DNA from: Welwitschia mirabilis
Taxonomy: Eukaryota; Gnetophyta; Gnetopsida; Welwitschiales
NCBI GenBank assembly: GCA_051453625.1
Contig: JBOZIK010000001.1
Location: forward strand, 2,397,305 to 2,429,900
Direction: 5' to 3'
DNA length: 32,596 bases
Part shown: piece after piece, positions 1 to 9,345 of the stretch
How the letters are laid out: each line of letters starts with the position of its first letter
Position numbering within the stretch: position 1 is the stretch's first letter
Notes under the pieces: model-generated
Told to the model about the DNA's origin: nothing
Seen by the model: the letters and a program-made list of their open reading frames with translations, nothing else
Database searches by the model: none
Translations under genes and position numbers: made by a program

Positions 1-581
1 AGCTATTATTCTGTTATAAGTGGATGTAAAGTTCTTTTGATTAATACAAATACTCTCTTTTACTCCTATTATGTGAATGTCCCTTATAGTTTAAGTTAAT
101 CTTAGATAGTGATAAGCTTGGATTTATTTAGATCATGAGGGCAACCTTTATTAAGGTTGATCTTAGTAAGTAGTAGGTTTACATTGCATTTCTATTTCAT
201 TCATATCATATATTACATATTCTACTTGGTAGATCTAATAGTTTATTTTGATTAAGAATTAGTAGATACACTTATTGATTGATGTAAATTATAGAAAGGA
301 TAGTCTTTGTGATAGAAAGACTAGAAGCTAGTCCTTATGACAGAAGGATTATGATCTAAGTAGAATCTCATTTCCCTTTTCATTCACTTGCATTTTATAT
401 TTATCCATCTACTAAAAACTACCTTTGGAAATCAACTATCTAACTCTAAGCTTAGTTCCTTCATTGGGATTACGACATTTGGGTGAAATCTTGTCTATAC
501 TAGCATGTGTCTTTTTGCAACTTATATAATTTATAGGTTTACCTAAAGAGCTTCAAGATTTCATAAATTTGCACCACAACA
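1..581 (+). mobile_element. LTR, 3' part (family A, Athila-like)
   Basis: This stretch matches the second half of the LTR at 30216-31686, from its position about 31056 onward and in the same orientation. Shared blocks include GTGAATGTCCCTTATAGTTT, TACATATTCTACTTG and ATTAAGAATTAGTAGATA. By eye identity is about 80 percent, with one gap of some 45 bp near position 410. The end is set by GCACCACAACA at 571-581, which is nearly the inverse of the family's start TGTTGTGATGC. No primer-binding site follows, so this is the 3' LTR of an element lying to the left, or a solo LTR. The sequence after 581 continues an older minus-strand reading frame. Confidence 0.75.
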
Positions 582-1177
582 GCATACAACAAAATGAAAA
601 ATTTTTTAAGGCGTTTTTCAAGGTATCGCAAATGTGAAGTTTCAAATTCATAAATGTAATGTTTGAATAATGAATCAAAATTATACAATGCATTGAGAGA
701 AGAGACTAAATCCCAATCAACATTTATACATGCATCCATAAAACTAGGAAGAGCATTAACGGTAACAATAAAATTAATTTGTTTGAAATCAAAAGTTTTT
801 TATCCCTTATCTTATTCTTGTTTACTCAATAATTCATGCAAGACATCATTTTTAGATGAAGGCATGGGTGAAGTGGGAACCATGATAGGCAAGTGATTAT
901 CGAAAAAGGTATCAAAAGATGGTTCCAAAGGTGTAAAGAGTTTGTCTTCAACATTAAGATTCAAATCTTATTTAGAATTTAAAGATGAAAATGAGATGAT
1001 TGATTCAAGGGATTGTTGAAAAAAAGATTTTCTAAGGGATGAGTCATGTTTAGGCTCTTGGTTAAGGTTCTCCATTTTATTAAGGTTTTCAAGGGATTCT
1101 TCCTCATATGGTTGTAAAGGTAATAAATATTGAGATTCAAAGATAGGTTTAATTCCACTATTATTCATGTTACTCAT
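539..1177 (-). pseudogene. gag-like coding fossil, cut by the family-A LTR
   Basis: One minus-strand frame runs from 1177 to 539 with only three internal stops (near 970 and 815-805), unusual in DNA this AT-rich. The first part begins MSNMNNSGIKPIF and is rich in Glu, Asn and Ser. Later parts read PTSPMPSSKNDVLHELLSK and, after two stops, NALPSFMDACINVDWDLVSS. The last 14 or so codons lie inside the LTR, so the real sequence ends near 582 where the LTR was inserted. No domain was recognised with certainty. It lies downstream (on the minus strand) of a gag-like coiled coil and a family-B LTR, so it is most likely the gag or gag-pol junction of that element. Confidence 0.45.
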
Positions 1178-1479
1178 TGATTCATCCTCTGATGTGTAGC
1201 TTTCAAATCTTTATTCTTCCTTAAATGTTTGTTCACTTATTATAGATTGTTCATTGTCATCTAAAGTATCTATTCCCACTCCAAAGTATAATCTACATTC
1301 ATGTAACCATTAACTCTTTAATTAATGTTTAAACTCAAGGTTCTCTTGGATTTCACCATTGGTTTTTTCATAGCTTTCTTCCTTATTTCTAAGGGATAAG
1401 GTTTGGATGTTGTTGATTTTAGTTTCACTAATCCTTTAAGGTTTTATAGGTTTATGGACTCCTAGAATGTATGAAGATT

Positions 1480-1790
1480 TTCTTATTCAAATGCATTAGA
1501 GATTTGAGTAGTAACTTGTGTTAACTATTGGATATATTACTTAAGTCTTTAGTTTATTTGCATTTATCTTTGATTTATTTGCTCAAGTCTTTGGTTCATT
1601 TCTTAATGTATTTGTTTCATCTGCTCTTATCTTTGATTCATTTGATCTTGGGCTTCTATGAATCTAGTAAAGATATCTTCTAAGAAATTTAAAAAGCTTG
1701 TTATGTATTACAACAGATCTAAAACTACCTTCTAATATTTTTTAAAAGGTATCCTCAAGGGAATACAAGGTGGTTTTTTGGTTGTATGAA
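1480..1790 (-). pseudogene. gag-like coiled-coil segment
   Basis: The minus strand reads, broken by TAA/TAG stops, YITSFLNFLEDIFTRFIEAQ followed by a Gln/Asn/Glu heptad stretch (DQMNQR, EQMKQIH, EMNQRLEQINQR, MQIN, RLK). The gag of Athila-type plant Ty3/gypsy elements has a similar short helical coil after a conserved block, which is the basis of the assignment. The internal stops sit where CAA or CAG (Gln) would be expected from the neighbouring heptads. It belongs with the fossil at 539-1177 and the PBS-like site at 2873-2893 on the same strand. The part between 1178 and 1480 is also coding-like but frameshifted. Function is inferred, not proven. Confidence 0.4.
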
Positions 1791-2589
1791 GTCGACAGGT
1801 GATGATTAAATGATGAATGATATGAGAATGATGATGAAGGATATGGGTTAAAATATGATAAATGTAAATATGATGATAAAGGGTAAGGATCATGAGGGAT
1901 GAAGAAGAAGTGGAATTAAAATCTCTTCACTCATAATAGGAATTTTCAAGTTCAAAGTTATAAGAAGTTTTATCTATGTACAAGAGGGGTTGAGGGTATT
2001 CTTTAAGAGTTTGTGTATTATCACAAGAATATAAGGGTTGTGGTTGGTATGAGTTATGTTAAAGATAATCTCCAAGAATTCATTTTGATCTAGTAAAATC
2101 TCCTATAATTTGATTAGATTAATTAGCATTCTATAAACTATAGGGATAGACAAGTTTATAATTGAAAGCTATTTAAAATGAATTTGAGGCCTAACTCATC
2201 ATTTAAGTTCAAGAAAATGGGTTAATGTTTTTAGCTAAAGATTCACATTTTCTGGGTTTTGGAATGTAAGGTCAAGGAAAAAGTTAATCAAAACTCAAAA
2301 ACATCTGAAACTTAAATTTTTGAAACCTTGAAAAATAAACCTAACATTTTCAATTTTTTAAAAAATACTTAACAAAAATCAGAACAAATAGAACTTACAA
2401 ATGTATAAATAATTTACAAAAATTAGAAAACACATGAAATACATAACTCATTAGATTTTAGTTCAGTTTAAGATCATGATCTTAGATTTAGTTGCACTAT
2501 AGGAAAAATCATTAAACTTATAACTCAAAAATATTAGATATAAAACTAGTGTTGTAGATATTAGAAAGATAACCAAACTTAACAACTTA
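1791..2589. other. unassigned, probably leader/gag start of the minus-strand element
   Basis: No open frame or domain can be supported here. By position it lies between the leader repeats and the gag-like coil of the minus-strand element. The stretch at 2280-2480 is A-rich on the plus strand. Confidence 0.3.
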
Positions 2590-2840
2590 GACTAGTTCAG
2601 GTGTTATTGAAAATGCACTAGTACTTGCCACTAGAACAAAAATAAAACAACACTAAAAATAAAAATAAAAAGAACGAATTCAAGTATTACTAGAAAAAGA
2701 AACAGTACCAATGACTAAAAAGAAAAATAAACAAACACACAAAAGAAAAGGAAAATGGACCAGTTCAAGTATCATTGGAGAGGACTAGTATTCACCACTA
2801 GAAAAACAAAATCTGACTAAAAATTACAAGAAAAAGAATC
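2590..2840 (-). repeat. three tandem repeats of 82-86 bp in a leader
   Basis: Units start at 2590, 2672 and 2758. Each begins with a form of GACTAGTTCAGGTGTTATTG, continues through CACTAGTACTTGCCACTAGA and ends in an A-rich tail. The middle copy is the most changed. They lie directly downstream, on the minus strand, of the PBS-like site, so they would be in the untranslated leader of that element. Confidence 0.6.
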
Positions 2841-2872
2841 ATGTACTCATCAAAAATTACTATGCCAATACA

Positions 2873-2893
2873 TCCTCAAAAATGGCACCCAAA
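2873..2893 (-). promoter_or_regulatory. possible primer-binding site, decayed
   Basis: On the minus strand the sequence is TTTGGGTGCC followed by ATTTTTGAGGA. It resembles the tRNA-Asp type site of Athila elements (TGGCGCCGTTGCCGGGGA) with one extra G and several changes, mostly C to T or G to A. Its place between an LTR-like region and a gag-like region supports it; the match alone is weak. Confidence 0.35.
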
Positions 2894-3709
2894 TCTATTA
2901 ACTTCTAGTATACTATCCAAATTTAAACTAAATGAGACACTTAATATCATTATTCAATAGGAATGTATGGGATAAATTAATCAAAAGATACAAGACTATT
3001 CTACTTGCAATGAAATTTCAAATAAAAGAAAATCAAAAGTTTAGAGAAAGGAAGTGATCTTCAATTAGCAATTCAAGAAACGAAAACACTTTAAGGATTT
3101 AGTGATTTATTCATCTCTCCTCCTTTGCTTTAATAACTCATGTATTTGTAACATACATTAAACAATCAAGTCATTAAGACTCGGCATGGAGGCATAATCT
3201 CATCCATCACATAGGTGTTAATGAATTATCAAGTACTCTTACTACTTCATAGCCCTTTATAAGCATGAAAATTATGAGTTAAAGTACACAAGATCTATAA
3301 AACAATAAGCACTATAAATCACAAAAGTAACTTTAGACAACTCAAACATTCAAAAGAACTTGATAATTAAGTAAGCTTTATTTAAATATTACTAATACCA
3401 TTTTACTATGCATTAACAATAAAAAATAAAATGTACTTTAAGAACTATTTATACCTAAAAATTTCTAATACCAATTGAAATTATGAATTAAATAAAAGGA
3501 TTTAAATCAATCCTTTATTAAAACTAAAAGAAATGTATTACATCAATGAAGGAGAAGGAGAATAAGAACTCCTCAACTAGCCTTGAGCATTTTGACCTTG
3601 ATAAAGAGTATTAGAACATCATGACGCCGAAGCCTTTAAGTATTCCCCAAGTTTTCCAAGTAACAGATGAATATAATAAAGGGTTCAAGGCATGAAGGAT
3701 TCAAGACCC

Positions 3710-3716
3710 TTTTATA
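3710..3716 (-). promoter_or_regulatory. TATA box of family-B LTR
   Basis: The minus strand reads CCCTATAAAAGGGTC. The same element occurs in the other family-B LTR at 22705-22711 in the same sequence context. Tandem repeats lie about 70-245 bp upstream of it. Confidence 0.6.
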
Positions 3717-3784
3717 GGGAGAGATGGGTTTGAGAAGTGGTTATAAGCTCTTGGCTTATGATTTTAGGTAGAATCTTTATCATT

Positions 3785-3961
3785 TAGCATTAAGTAGAAG
3801 ATTTTATCTTATAGCATTTGGTGAAGATTGTCTTGTAGCTTTAGGTAGATAAGATTCTCTCCTTTAGCATTAAGTAAAATTATGTATCGTTTAGCATTTG
3901 GTGTAGGTTGTCTTGTAGTGTTTAGTAGAGATCATCATGTAGTATTTGGTGAAATATTCAT
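3785..3961 (-). repeat. U3 tandem repeats of 24-29 bp upstream of the TATA box
   Basis: On the plus strand, units begin at 3785, 3812, 3836, 3865, 3892, 3916 and 3940, each with TAGCATTTGG or a close variant (TAGCATTAAG, TAGCTTTAGG, TAGTGTTTAG). Units 3785-3864 and 3865-3939 form two higher-order copies of 80 and 75 bp. On the minus strand they lie in U3, upstream of the promoter. Confidence 0.7.
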
Positions 3962-4340
3962 TATGATGAGTCCAACATGTGGCCTTTGAAGTTAGATTTC
4001 TTTACTACTTAGTGCTATGTCTCCAATACCATCTCCACATGACTCTTTCACATGTCTTCCAATGCTACTACTATGTGTCATTACCTCATTTCTCTATTAC
4101 CATTCTTATTTTATGTAGAATTATGTCCATCTTTCATCATGTGTTTCAAAACATGGCTAAAGACCTACAATTATTGTGAAGAAAAACATAATATTAAATT
4201 TTATTTTAAAAATAATAAAAGACATAATTTTATGATAAATTAATAAATTAAGTATCTTTTCTTATGCTAAATTGATCAATTATACTTACTTAAAATGTCA
4301 ATTTTCACATGTAAACAGACTTCTTTGAATGTCCTAGACA

Positions 4341-4558
4341 TCTACTACCTAATATTTTATTTTACTTTAAGTATTGTTAAAATTAAAAACTATCATAAAA
4401 TTTCATGTCTCTACATTTTGTATGGAAGTTAATATAGGTGTCTTCATCTTAGATCAACATCTCCATGTGTCACAAATATCTTTTAGTTTAATAGATGTCT
4501 ATTACTAAAAATGCAAAATTTTTTTGCTAACTCAATATAGATGATGCTTTAACCTATA
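4341..4558. other. flank between family-B LTR and gypsy element
   Basis: No coding content. It contains AGACATCTAC (around 4336-4345), CATCTCCATGTGTC (near 4470) and TAGATGTCTATT (near 4492), reminiscent of the GAAGATGTCT cluster at 14561-14807. The last five bases, CTATA (4554-4558), are the target duplication of the next element. Confidence 0.4.
4554..4558 (+). repeat. target-site duplication, left copy (right copy 12099-12103)
   Basis: CTATA precedes the 5' LTR and TTATA follows the 3' LTR. One C/T difference fits the decay seen elsewhere. Confidence 0.65.
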
Positions 4559-4974
4559 TGTAATATGTCAAATTCACTATTTGTAAAAGAACATGTTAAG
4601 ATGATAAATTAGCATGACTAATAAGTTATTATGAATGGATCTGATCCAAATGTATAAAACTATATTCTTTCATTTTGCTACTTAAGCCTATGACATTAGG
4701 TGGGGGTGGACAAACTAGGTAGATGTAACTGATGAAAACCTTAGCTAATCCTCAAGGATACTAAGAGAAGGACTGAGGTTGTAGTCTATGTCTTTACCTT
4801 TGACCACTAGTCCAAGGCTGTTGGTAAAATGATAAGGAATGTAATCTATTATTATCCATAATAAAGATTGTAATTTTTGAAACTATTCCTTGTTATTCTT
4901 ATTGGTCTTGGCATAGAATTTAAATGTTTCTAATTTACGAAAATGATCTTAAAATGGTAAAATAAAATATTACA
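4559..4974 (+). repeat. 5' LTR of the chromodomain gypsy element
   Basis: It begins TGTAATATGTCAAATTC and ends ATATTACA. The 3' copy begins TGTAATGTTCCAAATT and ends GCATTACA. Shared blocks include AAGTTATTATGAATGGAT and TTTCATTTTGCTACTTAAG. A possible TATA box, GTATAAAACTA, lies near 4653-4663; in the 3' LTR the same place reads ATTTAAAACTA. Confidence 0.9.
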
Positions 4975-4976
4975 TT

Positions 4977-4988
4977 TAGTATCAAAGC
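4977..4988 (+). promoter_or_regulatory. primer-binding site, tRNA-iMet type
   Basis: TAGTATCAAAGC sits two bases after the LTR end. The usual plant initiator-Met primer site is TGGTATCAGAGC, so ten of twelve bases agree and both differences are G to A. Confidence 0.85.
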
Positions 4989-5184
4989 CAATGATAAGTA
5001 ATAAACTGCTGCTTTAAAGGAAAGAAAGGAAGGAATCTAGTCTCATAATAAATAAAAGTATAACATTAACATAACATGCCAAATGGCAAAAAGTACATAA
5101 AAAAGATGTGGTAAAAAAGAAATAAGGCATCAGAAATAATATATGGGGTATGACATCTTATATAACTAAAATATGGAATCATAA

Positions 5185-6105
5185 CTAAAGAGGAATAAAA
5201 TCCTCTAGAGAAAATAGAATAGGATTTTGGCTCTCCACATCTGAAATGGATGGCTCCACACCACTTGAAATCACCTCCATCCTAATAGTATTGTGAGGAA
5301 TTACTACAATTTTGATCTCAACTAAAGAAAAACCCATCATAGAATCTACCCTAGTAATGGAATATAGATTCTTTTAAAGCTTTGTATGAGGCTTCCTGTA
5401 AGTCATTATGATCCCTAAAAGATGCTCCTTAAAAAGCTTTCTATCATGATATAGAACATTAATATCATCAATAGTAATGGTTAAATGATCTATGTAAGAC
5501 TAGATCATCCTTTTACTCTTTACTAAATGAGTAGATAAGGTAGTCTAACTTTCCTCCAATGTAGTAATTCAGGAAGTATCTGCCCATGAGCTCTTCTTTA
5601 AAAGGCATATGTTCTCCACCTGATTTTCTAGCATTTAAAGGGATTCACTCATAGATTCTTATTTCTCTACCCCATGCTAAGCCATACAATAGAAATATTC
5701 CATCATATCAATTAGATTATAGAAATTCTAAAGTGGGATAGGTCATTTGTACTATGAAGGATAATCTGAGGTAAAGTAAGCCAAGTGGCTACACTCAAAC
5801 TCCCATGGAAAATCTATTACCTTATAATGACTGAAAGCATAGATGTTATCCATGTGAGATGAATGAGTGACTTGCATATGTAATAAGCTAGAGAGAGTTT
5901 GGTACTCTTCCAACTAGTCCATGAACTTCTTAATCTTTAAATAAAGGATCTCTACTACTAATAATAACTGATTTGTGTGGTATGATATCTAACTCTACAA
6001 TTAGAAGGCTAATGTCACACTCATATATTTGATGTCATATTTTCCTTTCATCCATCTCTAATAACTCCTGCTTGATCCTAGCATTAACCACACTTTTCTA
6101 GCCTA
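5185..6105 (-). pseudogene. unidentified minus-strand coding fossil inside the gypsy leader
   Basis: From about 6105 the minus strand reads SVVNARIKQELLEMDERKI, then QIYECDISLLIVELDI, then after one frameshift near 5985 VVEILYLKIKKFMD, and continues for about 260 codons to a TAG at 5187-5185 (ending SLEDFIPL). About eleven stops interrupt it (mostly TAG and TAA, two TGA), and each can come from CAG, CAA, CGA or TGG by one transition. Middle parts read VTHSSHMDNIYAFSHYKVID, PWEFECSHLAYFTSDYPS and INVLYHDRKLFKEHLLGII. The amino acid mix is normal for a soluble, helix-rich protein. I recognise no family. It lies antisense to the host gypsy element and next to a tandem array, an arrangement known near the 3' end of Tat-lineage retrotransposons. 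Confidence 0.5.
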
Positions 6106-6116
6106 CTCTATAATGA

Positions 6117-6930
6117 AGTATTTGATATTACACTCTAATATCCAATGTTGCAGTTGGATGTTTAATGTTGTACTTGGGTATTTGATGTTACACTTGCTTC
6201 TAAAAGTTCCCAACACCTTAACATCAGCTATTTTTCCTTCTACCTACCCATGTCAAAGGTCTCTAATATCATACTTAGGTGCTCGACATCACACTTATCC
6301 CTACAAGGCTCTAACACCTTTCACTTGACTTTGACATCACTTGTTTCACTTCACTACATACTGTGATGAAGACTCTAACATCGTACTTAGGTATCCGATG
6401 TTTTACTTAGGTGTCTGATGTTATACTCAGATGATTGATGTCATACTTAGGTATTCTATTTTACTCTTAAAGTCATAACACTTTGATTCCTTTCGCAAAG
6501 CCTTGGAACTTCACATTTCACTCCAGAATTACTCTTAAAGAAAGGTCCAACATTACACTTAGATATCTAACATTGCATTCGAACATCTAGTATTGCACTT
6601 ACTTTCATAAGATTTTGATACCATCTACTAACCCTTGGCATCATTCATTCTATTTTGGATTATCTATGATAATGATATCTAATGTTGCACTTAGGTTCAT
6701 GATGTCACACTTAGGTGTTTAACATTGTTTTTATCCTTGCTAGGCTTTAGAACCTTTCATTTAACTCTAGCACTTCCTACCTCATCTATACTTGCTCTGC
6801 AGCGAAGGTGCAACATCACACTTAGATGTCTAACATTGCACTTAGCTATCTAGCATTGCACTTTAATATCAAACATTGCACTTTAATCTTGACATGTGTG
6901 TATCATCTAACATCACACTTAGGGTATCTA
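6117..6930 (+). repeat. composite tandem array of 20-bp units and about 80-100-bp spacers
   Basis: Blocks of two to four 20-bp units, such as CTTAGGTATCCGATGTTTTA, CTTAGGTGTCTGATGTTATA and CTTAGATGTCTAACATTGCA, alternate with a longer module. The longer module carries forms of AGGCTCTAACACCTTTCACTT (positions 6307-6327, 6741-6762) and ends near a form of GCAACATCACACTTAG. Long modules start near 6194, 6294, 6455, 6600 and 6729. The 20-bp period does not keep a reading frame, so the short open frame at 6113-6328 is a by-product. The few CG pairs (GCTCGACATC, ATCCGATG) suggest a more CG-rich ancestor. Confidence 0.75.
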
Positions 6931-7064
6931 ATAATACACATCTTGAATAATTATCACAAATGAAATCCATGTCATTAAGGATTATTATGACAATTACTAA
7001 CTACCCTTCTAACTATTTTCCTAATTGTTATTTAGTTATAGATACCTAACTCTTGTAGTAGTAC

Positions 7065-7072
7065 TATAAAAG
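7065..7072 (+). promoter_or_regulatory. possible TATA box downstream of the array
   Basis: GTACTATAAAAGAACAT is a good TATA element. It lies about 130 bp after the tandem array. It could be the promoter of an LTR whose U3 or preceding 3' untranslated region is the array, but the LTR ends are not visible. Confidence 0.35.
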
Positions 7073-7582
7073 AACATAATACCACCATAAAAAGGAGTGG
7101 ATTATTCAAAGAAGAGGAATAAAAAAGGAGAGAAACATGAGCTTAGAAGGATGTCAAATTAACTAACACATTATGGGACACAGAGTAAATGGAAAATGGA
7201 TGAAAAAGAGAGTGAACTCGACCACATTCATTTACAAAAAAACCTCCTTGCTAATAGGATCGATAACTTTCTCTCTTACCTAGGAGAAATACCAATCAAA
7301 CAGAATCTTTTAGCACATCCCTAGAGCAACCATATACATTAGGAAAACATATTCTAATTAGTATAGTTAATATTTAGAACATCTAGATAAATCTAATTAA
7401 ACATATAGGTGAACCTTCAAACCTTCTTATTAAATCAAGCAAATAATTCCAATGCAGAGTAATAAAAAGAAGAAATGATTACAAAGATAATATGACTCAA
7501 AACATATGAAGATAAAGAAAGGATAATAAAATAAGCCATTCTCTAGATTTAGCAAATGGAGAACTAATTTAATCTTTGAAAT

Positions 7583-7921
7583 GTTCCACCAAAATGATGG
7601 TGTACATATGATGTCGCCTTCCTTATAGAAAAGACATAGGAATGCTAGTCCAAATGCCAATAGAAACATCCTTAATAAGTACTTTAGGATATCTTTGTAG
7701 CAAAATTTAAAAATAAATTCATTCCCAAAAACTTCATAGAAGGGAAAATTGTAGAATTCTAATGCCTTTACTTGGGAAAACATCCTTTAGATAAAAAGTG
7801 GTATAAATTTTAGTGCCTAATAAAATACCAAAAGAAATTCATAAAAAATAAGTTAATTACTAGTTTTATTAGAATTCTACCACTCAAAATTAGAAGCATC
7901 CTATGTACTTTAGAGATCAAA
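7583..7921 (+). pseudogene. gag: gag capsid region of the chromodomain gypsy element
   Basis: In one + frame from 7583 the sequence reads, with stops, DIFVAKFKNKFIPKNFIEGK, then IVEF, CLYLGKHPLDKKWYKF, and ends ITSFIRILPLKIRSILCTLE. This follows the plant Ty3/gypsy gag pattern: a 'F..FI..F...K..EF..L..G' block, a 'V..Y...F..L' block and a 'F..GL...IR..L' block. Gag forms the virus-like particle shell. About ten in-frame stops interrupt this stretch. The hydrophobic minus-strand open frame at 7430-7783 is its antisense shadow. The N-terminal part of gag (7130-7580) is not recognisable. Confidence 0.65.
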
Positions 7922-8065
7922 TGAACTGAAGATGCCTACTGCAAAACAAGACACTACCTTTAAAGATAAAAAGATTGATGGAATAAGCTTCATCACTCAT
8001 AAGCTAATAGATCCAATATGACAAGAATACTATTGGAATGTCAAACATTCAAAACTGACATTACA

Positions 8066-8107
8066 TGTCATGAATATTATAAGAAGGTTTACATTATTAG
8101 AAATTAT
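8066..8107 (+). pseudogene. gag zinc knuckle, three of four ligands lost
   Basis: The frame reads CHEYYKKVYIIRNYPPKA. Spacing is exactly that of a CX2CX4HX4C knuckle, which binds the genomic RNA in the particle. Cys 1 (TGT, 8066) is intact. Cys 2 (8075) and Cys 3 (8105) are TAT (Tyr), and His (8090) is TAC (Tyr). Each change is a single transition: TGT to TAT, or CAC to TAC. Confidence 0.8.
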
Positions 8108-8379
8108 CCACCTAAAGCTTAAGCACCAAATCTCCCTTAGAATAGTGGCCTTAAACCTCATAAAATTCAGTTCCATAGTTAAAAAGAGTATATGTCACCA
8201 TCCAAATAGGTATGATTTACAACTTGTATTCTATCTTAGAATTATATGATCAAATTTTATTTTTCTTTATTTCACTCCTAGTATATTATAGTACCTCCCA
8301 CAATTTCATTTCCCTAGCATTATTTTATAAACTAAACAACACTCCTTTTAAGGAATAAAATTCTACAATAGGAGTCACA

Positions 8380-8530
8380 AGGGGTAGTTTTCTTACACAG
8401 GATGAAACTATCATCTTTATTAACTACACTATTCATAACTTATACTCTAGGGATAAGTTCTATGCTTTTCACATTGGAGAATGCCATGTCATTTTGAAAA
8501 TTCCCTTCTTAATTAGATATAATTTTCAAA
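8380..8530 (+). pseudogene. aspartic protease remnant (C-terminal part)
   Basis: The frame reads TIIFINYTIHNLYSRDKFY and then HIGECHVILKIPFLIRYN. The second block matches the 'DVILG..WL..Y' end of plant Ty3/gypsy proteases, which process Gag-Pol. The catalytic D-S/T-G block upstream (about 8180-8330) was not found in readable form. It lies between the zinc knuckle and RT as expected. Identification rests mainly on the IL-K-IPFL-YN pattern and on its position. Confidence 0.6.
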
Positions 8531-8760
8531 TTAAATTTTGTTAGTATAGAATTTTGTTAATAAATTCATTTAGAAAATAAATCTTAAAGGTGGAGGGAGA
8601 GCGTAAGAGGATATCCTTAACCTCACCTAGGCTGATGTAAAAATCTATCAAAAGGAAACAATTCTTCATTACACTATCCTAGGTAGAAAGTTATAAAGAT
8701 GATCCTTCATTGCCAATAGAACTATAATAATTTTCTAATGTATTTAAAGATTCTAAGACA

Positions 8761-9345
8761 CTACCACCTAAGAGGAAAGTGCAGTACATAATTGACTTAA
8801 TTCCTAGAGTACAACCTATAGCTCGAGCTTCCTACTAATTCTCAGTAATAGAACCAAAGAAACTAAAACTATAAATTAAGCAACTACTTTTGAAAGAAAA
8901 GATTCACCCTAATGTGTCATTGTGTGAAGCCCCAGTACTCTTCATGGAAAAAAAGAATAACATCTTGTAACTCTACATTGGATGCAAATAGCTAAACACG
9001 ATAATCATAAAAGATAGGTATCCTCTATTAAGAATTAATGACCTATTGGTTCAACTTCAAAAAGTTAAACACTTCTTAAATATTAACTTAAAGTCTGGAT
9101 AACATCAAATCTATATCAAACAAGAAAACATCTACAAAATATCCTTTAGGATAAAATATGGGTATTATGATTTTGTAATGATGTCCTTTAGATTAACAAA
9201 TACTCTTGCTACTTTTATGAGTCTTATAAATGGTATTTTTTTACTTTACCTAGATAAGTTTATAGTCGTGCTTTTAAATGATATTCTAGTGTAGTCAAAA
9301 AGCCAAGATAATCATGCTCCACACCTAAACAAGTTTTATAGGTCC
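8761..9345 (+). pseudogene. pol: reverse transcriptase of the chromodomain gypsy element
   Basis: One frame from 8761 carries the RT with six stops and no frameshift to about 9340. It starts LPPKRKVQYIIDLIPRVQPI and has KDRYPLLRINDLLVQLQKV, YGYYDFVMMSFRLTNTLATF and LDKFIVVLLNDILV, all in family order (compare 'MPFGLTNAPATF' and 'VVVFIDDILVYSK'). The enzyme copies element RNA into DNA. Two of the three catalytic aspartates are Asn: AAC at 9085-9087 (usual Asp in 'F.K.DL') and AAT at 9277-9279 (first Asp of the DD pair). GAT at 9280-9282 remains. Both losses are G to A. Confidence 0.93.

Larger units (their letters stand above)
2894..4340 (-). mobile_element. LTR, family B (5' LTR of the minus-strand element)
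   Basis: Read on the minus strand, the region starts with TGTCTAGGACA at 4340, has a TATA box at 3716-3710 and ends just before the PBS-like site. It aligns with the region 22200-23177: both have a form of CAAGACCCTTTTATA around the TATA box, followed on the plus strand by similar GTGGTTATAAGCTCTTGGCTTAT and TTATGATGAGTCCAACATG blocks. The right boundary rests on the match between TGTCTAGGAC here and TGTCAAGGAC in the other copy. The left boundary is uncertain by several bases because no clear CA end is visible. Confidence 0.55.

Noticed and set aside
3979-4243. Two overlapping plus-strand ORFs
   Set aside because: They lie within the U3 of a minus-strand LTR and show no domain.
6113-6328. 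Plus-strand ORF of 71 codons
   Set aside because: Arises from the 20-bp array, whose period does not keep a reading frame.
7430-7783. Minus-strand ORF of 117 codons
   Set aside because: Hydrophobic, low-complexity, and exactly antisense to the recognisable gag capsid of the gypsy element.
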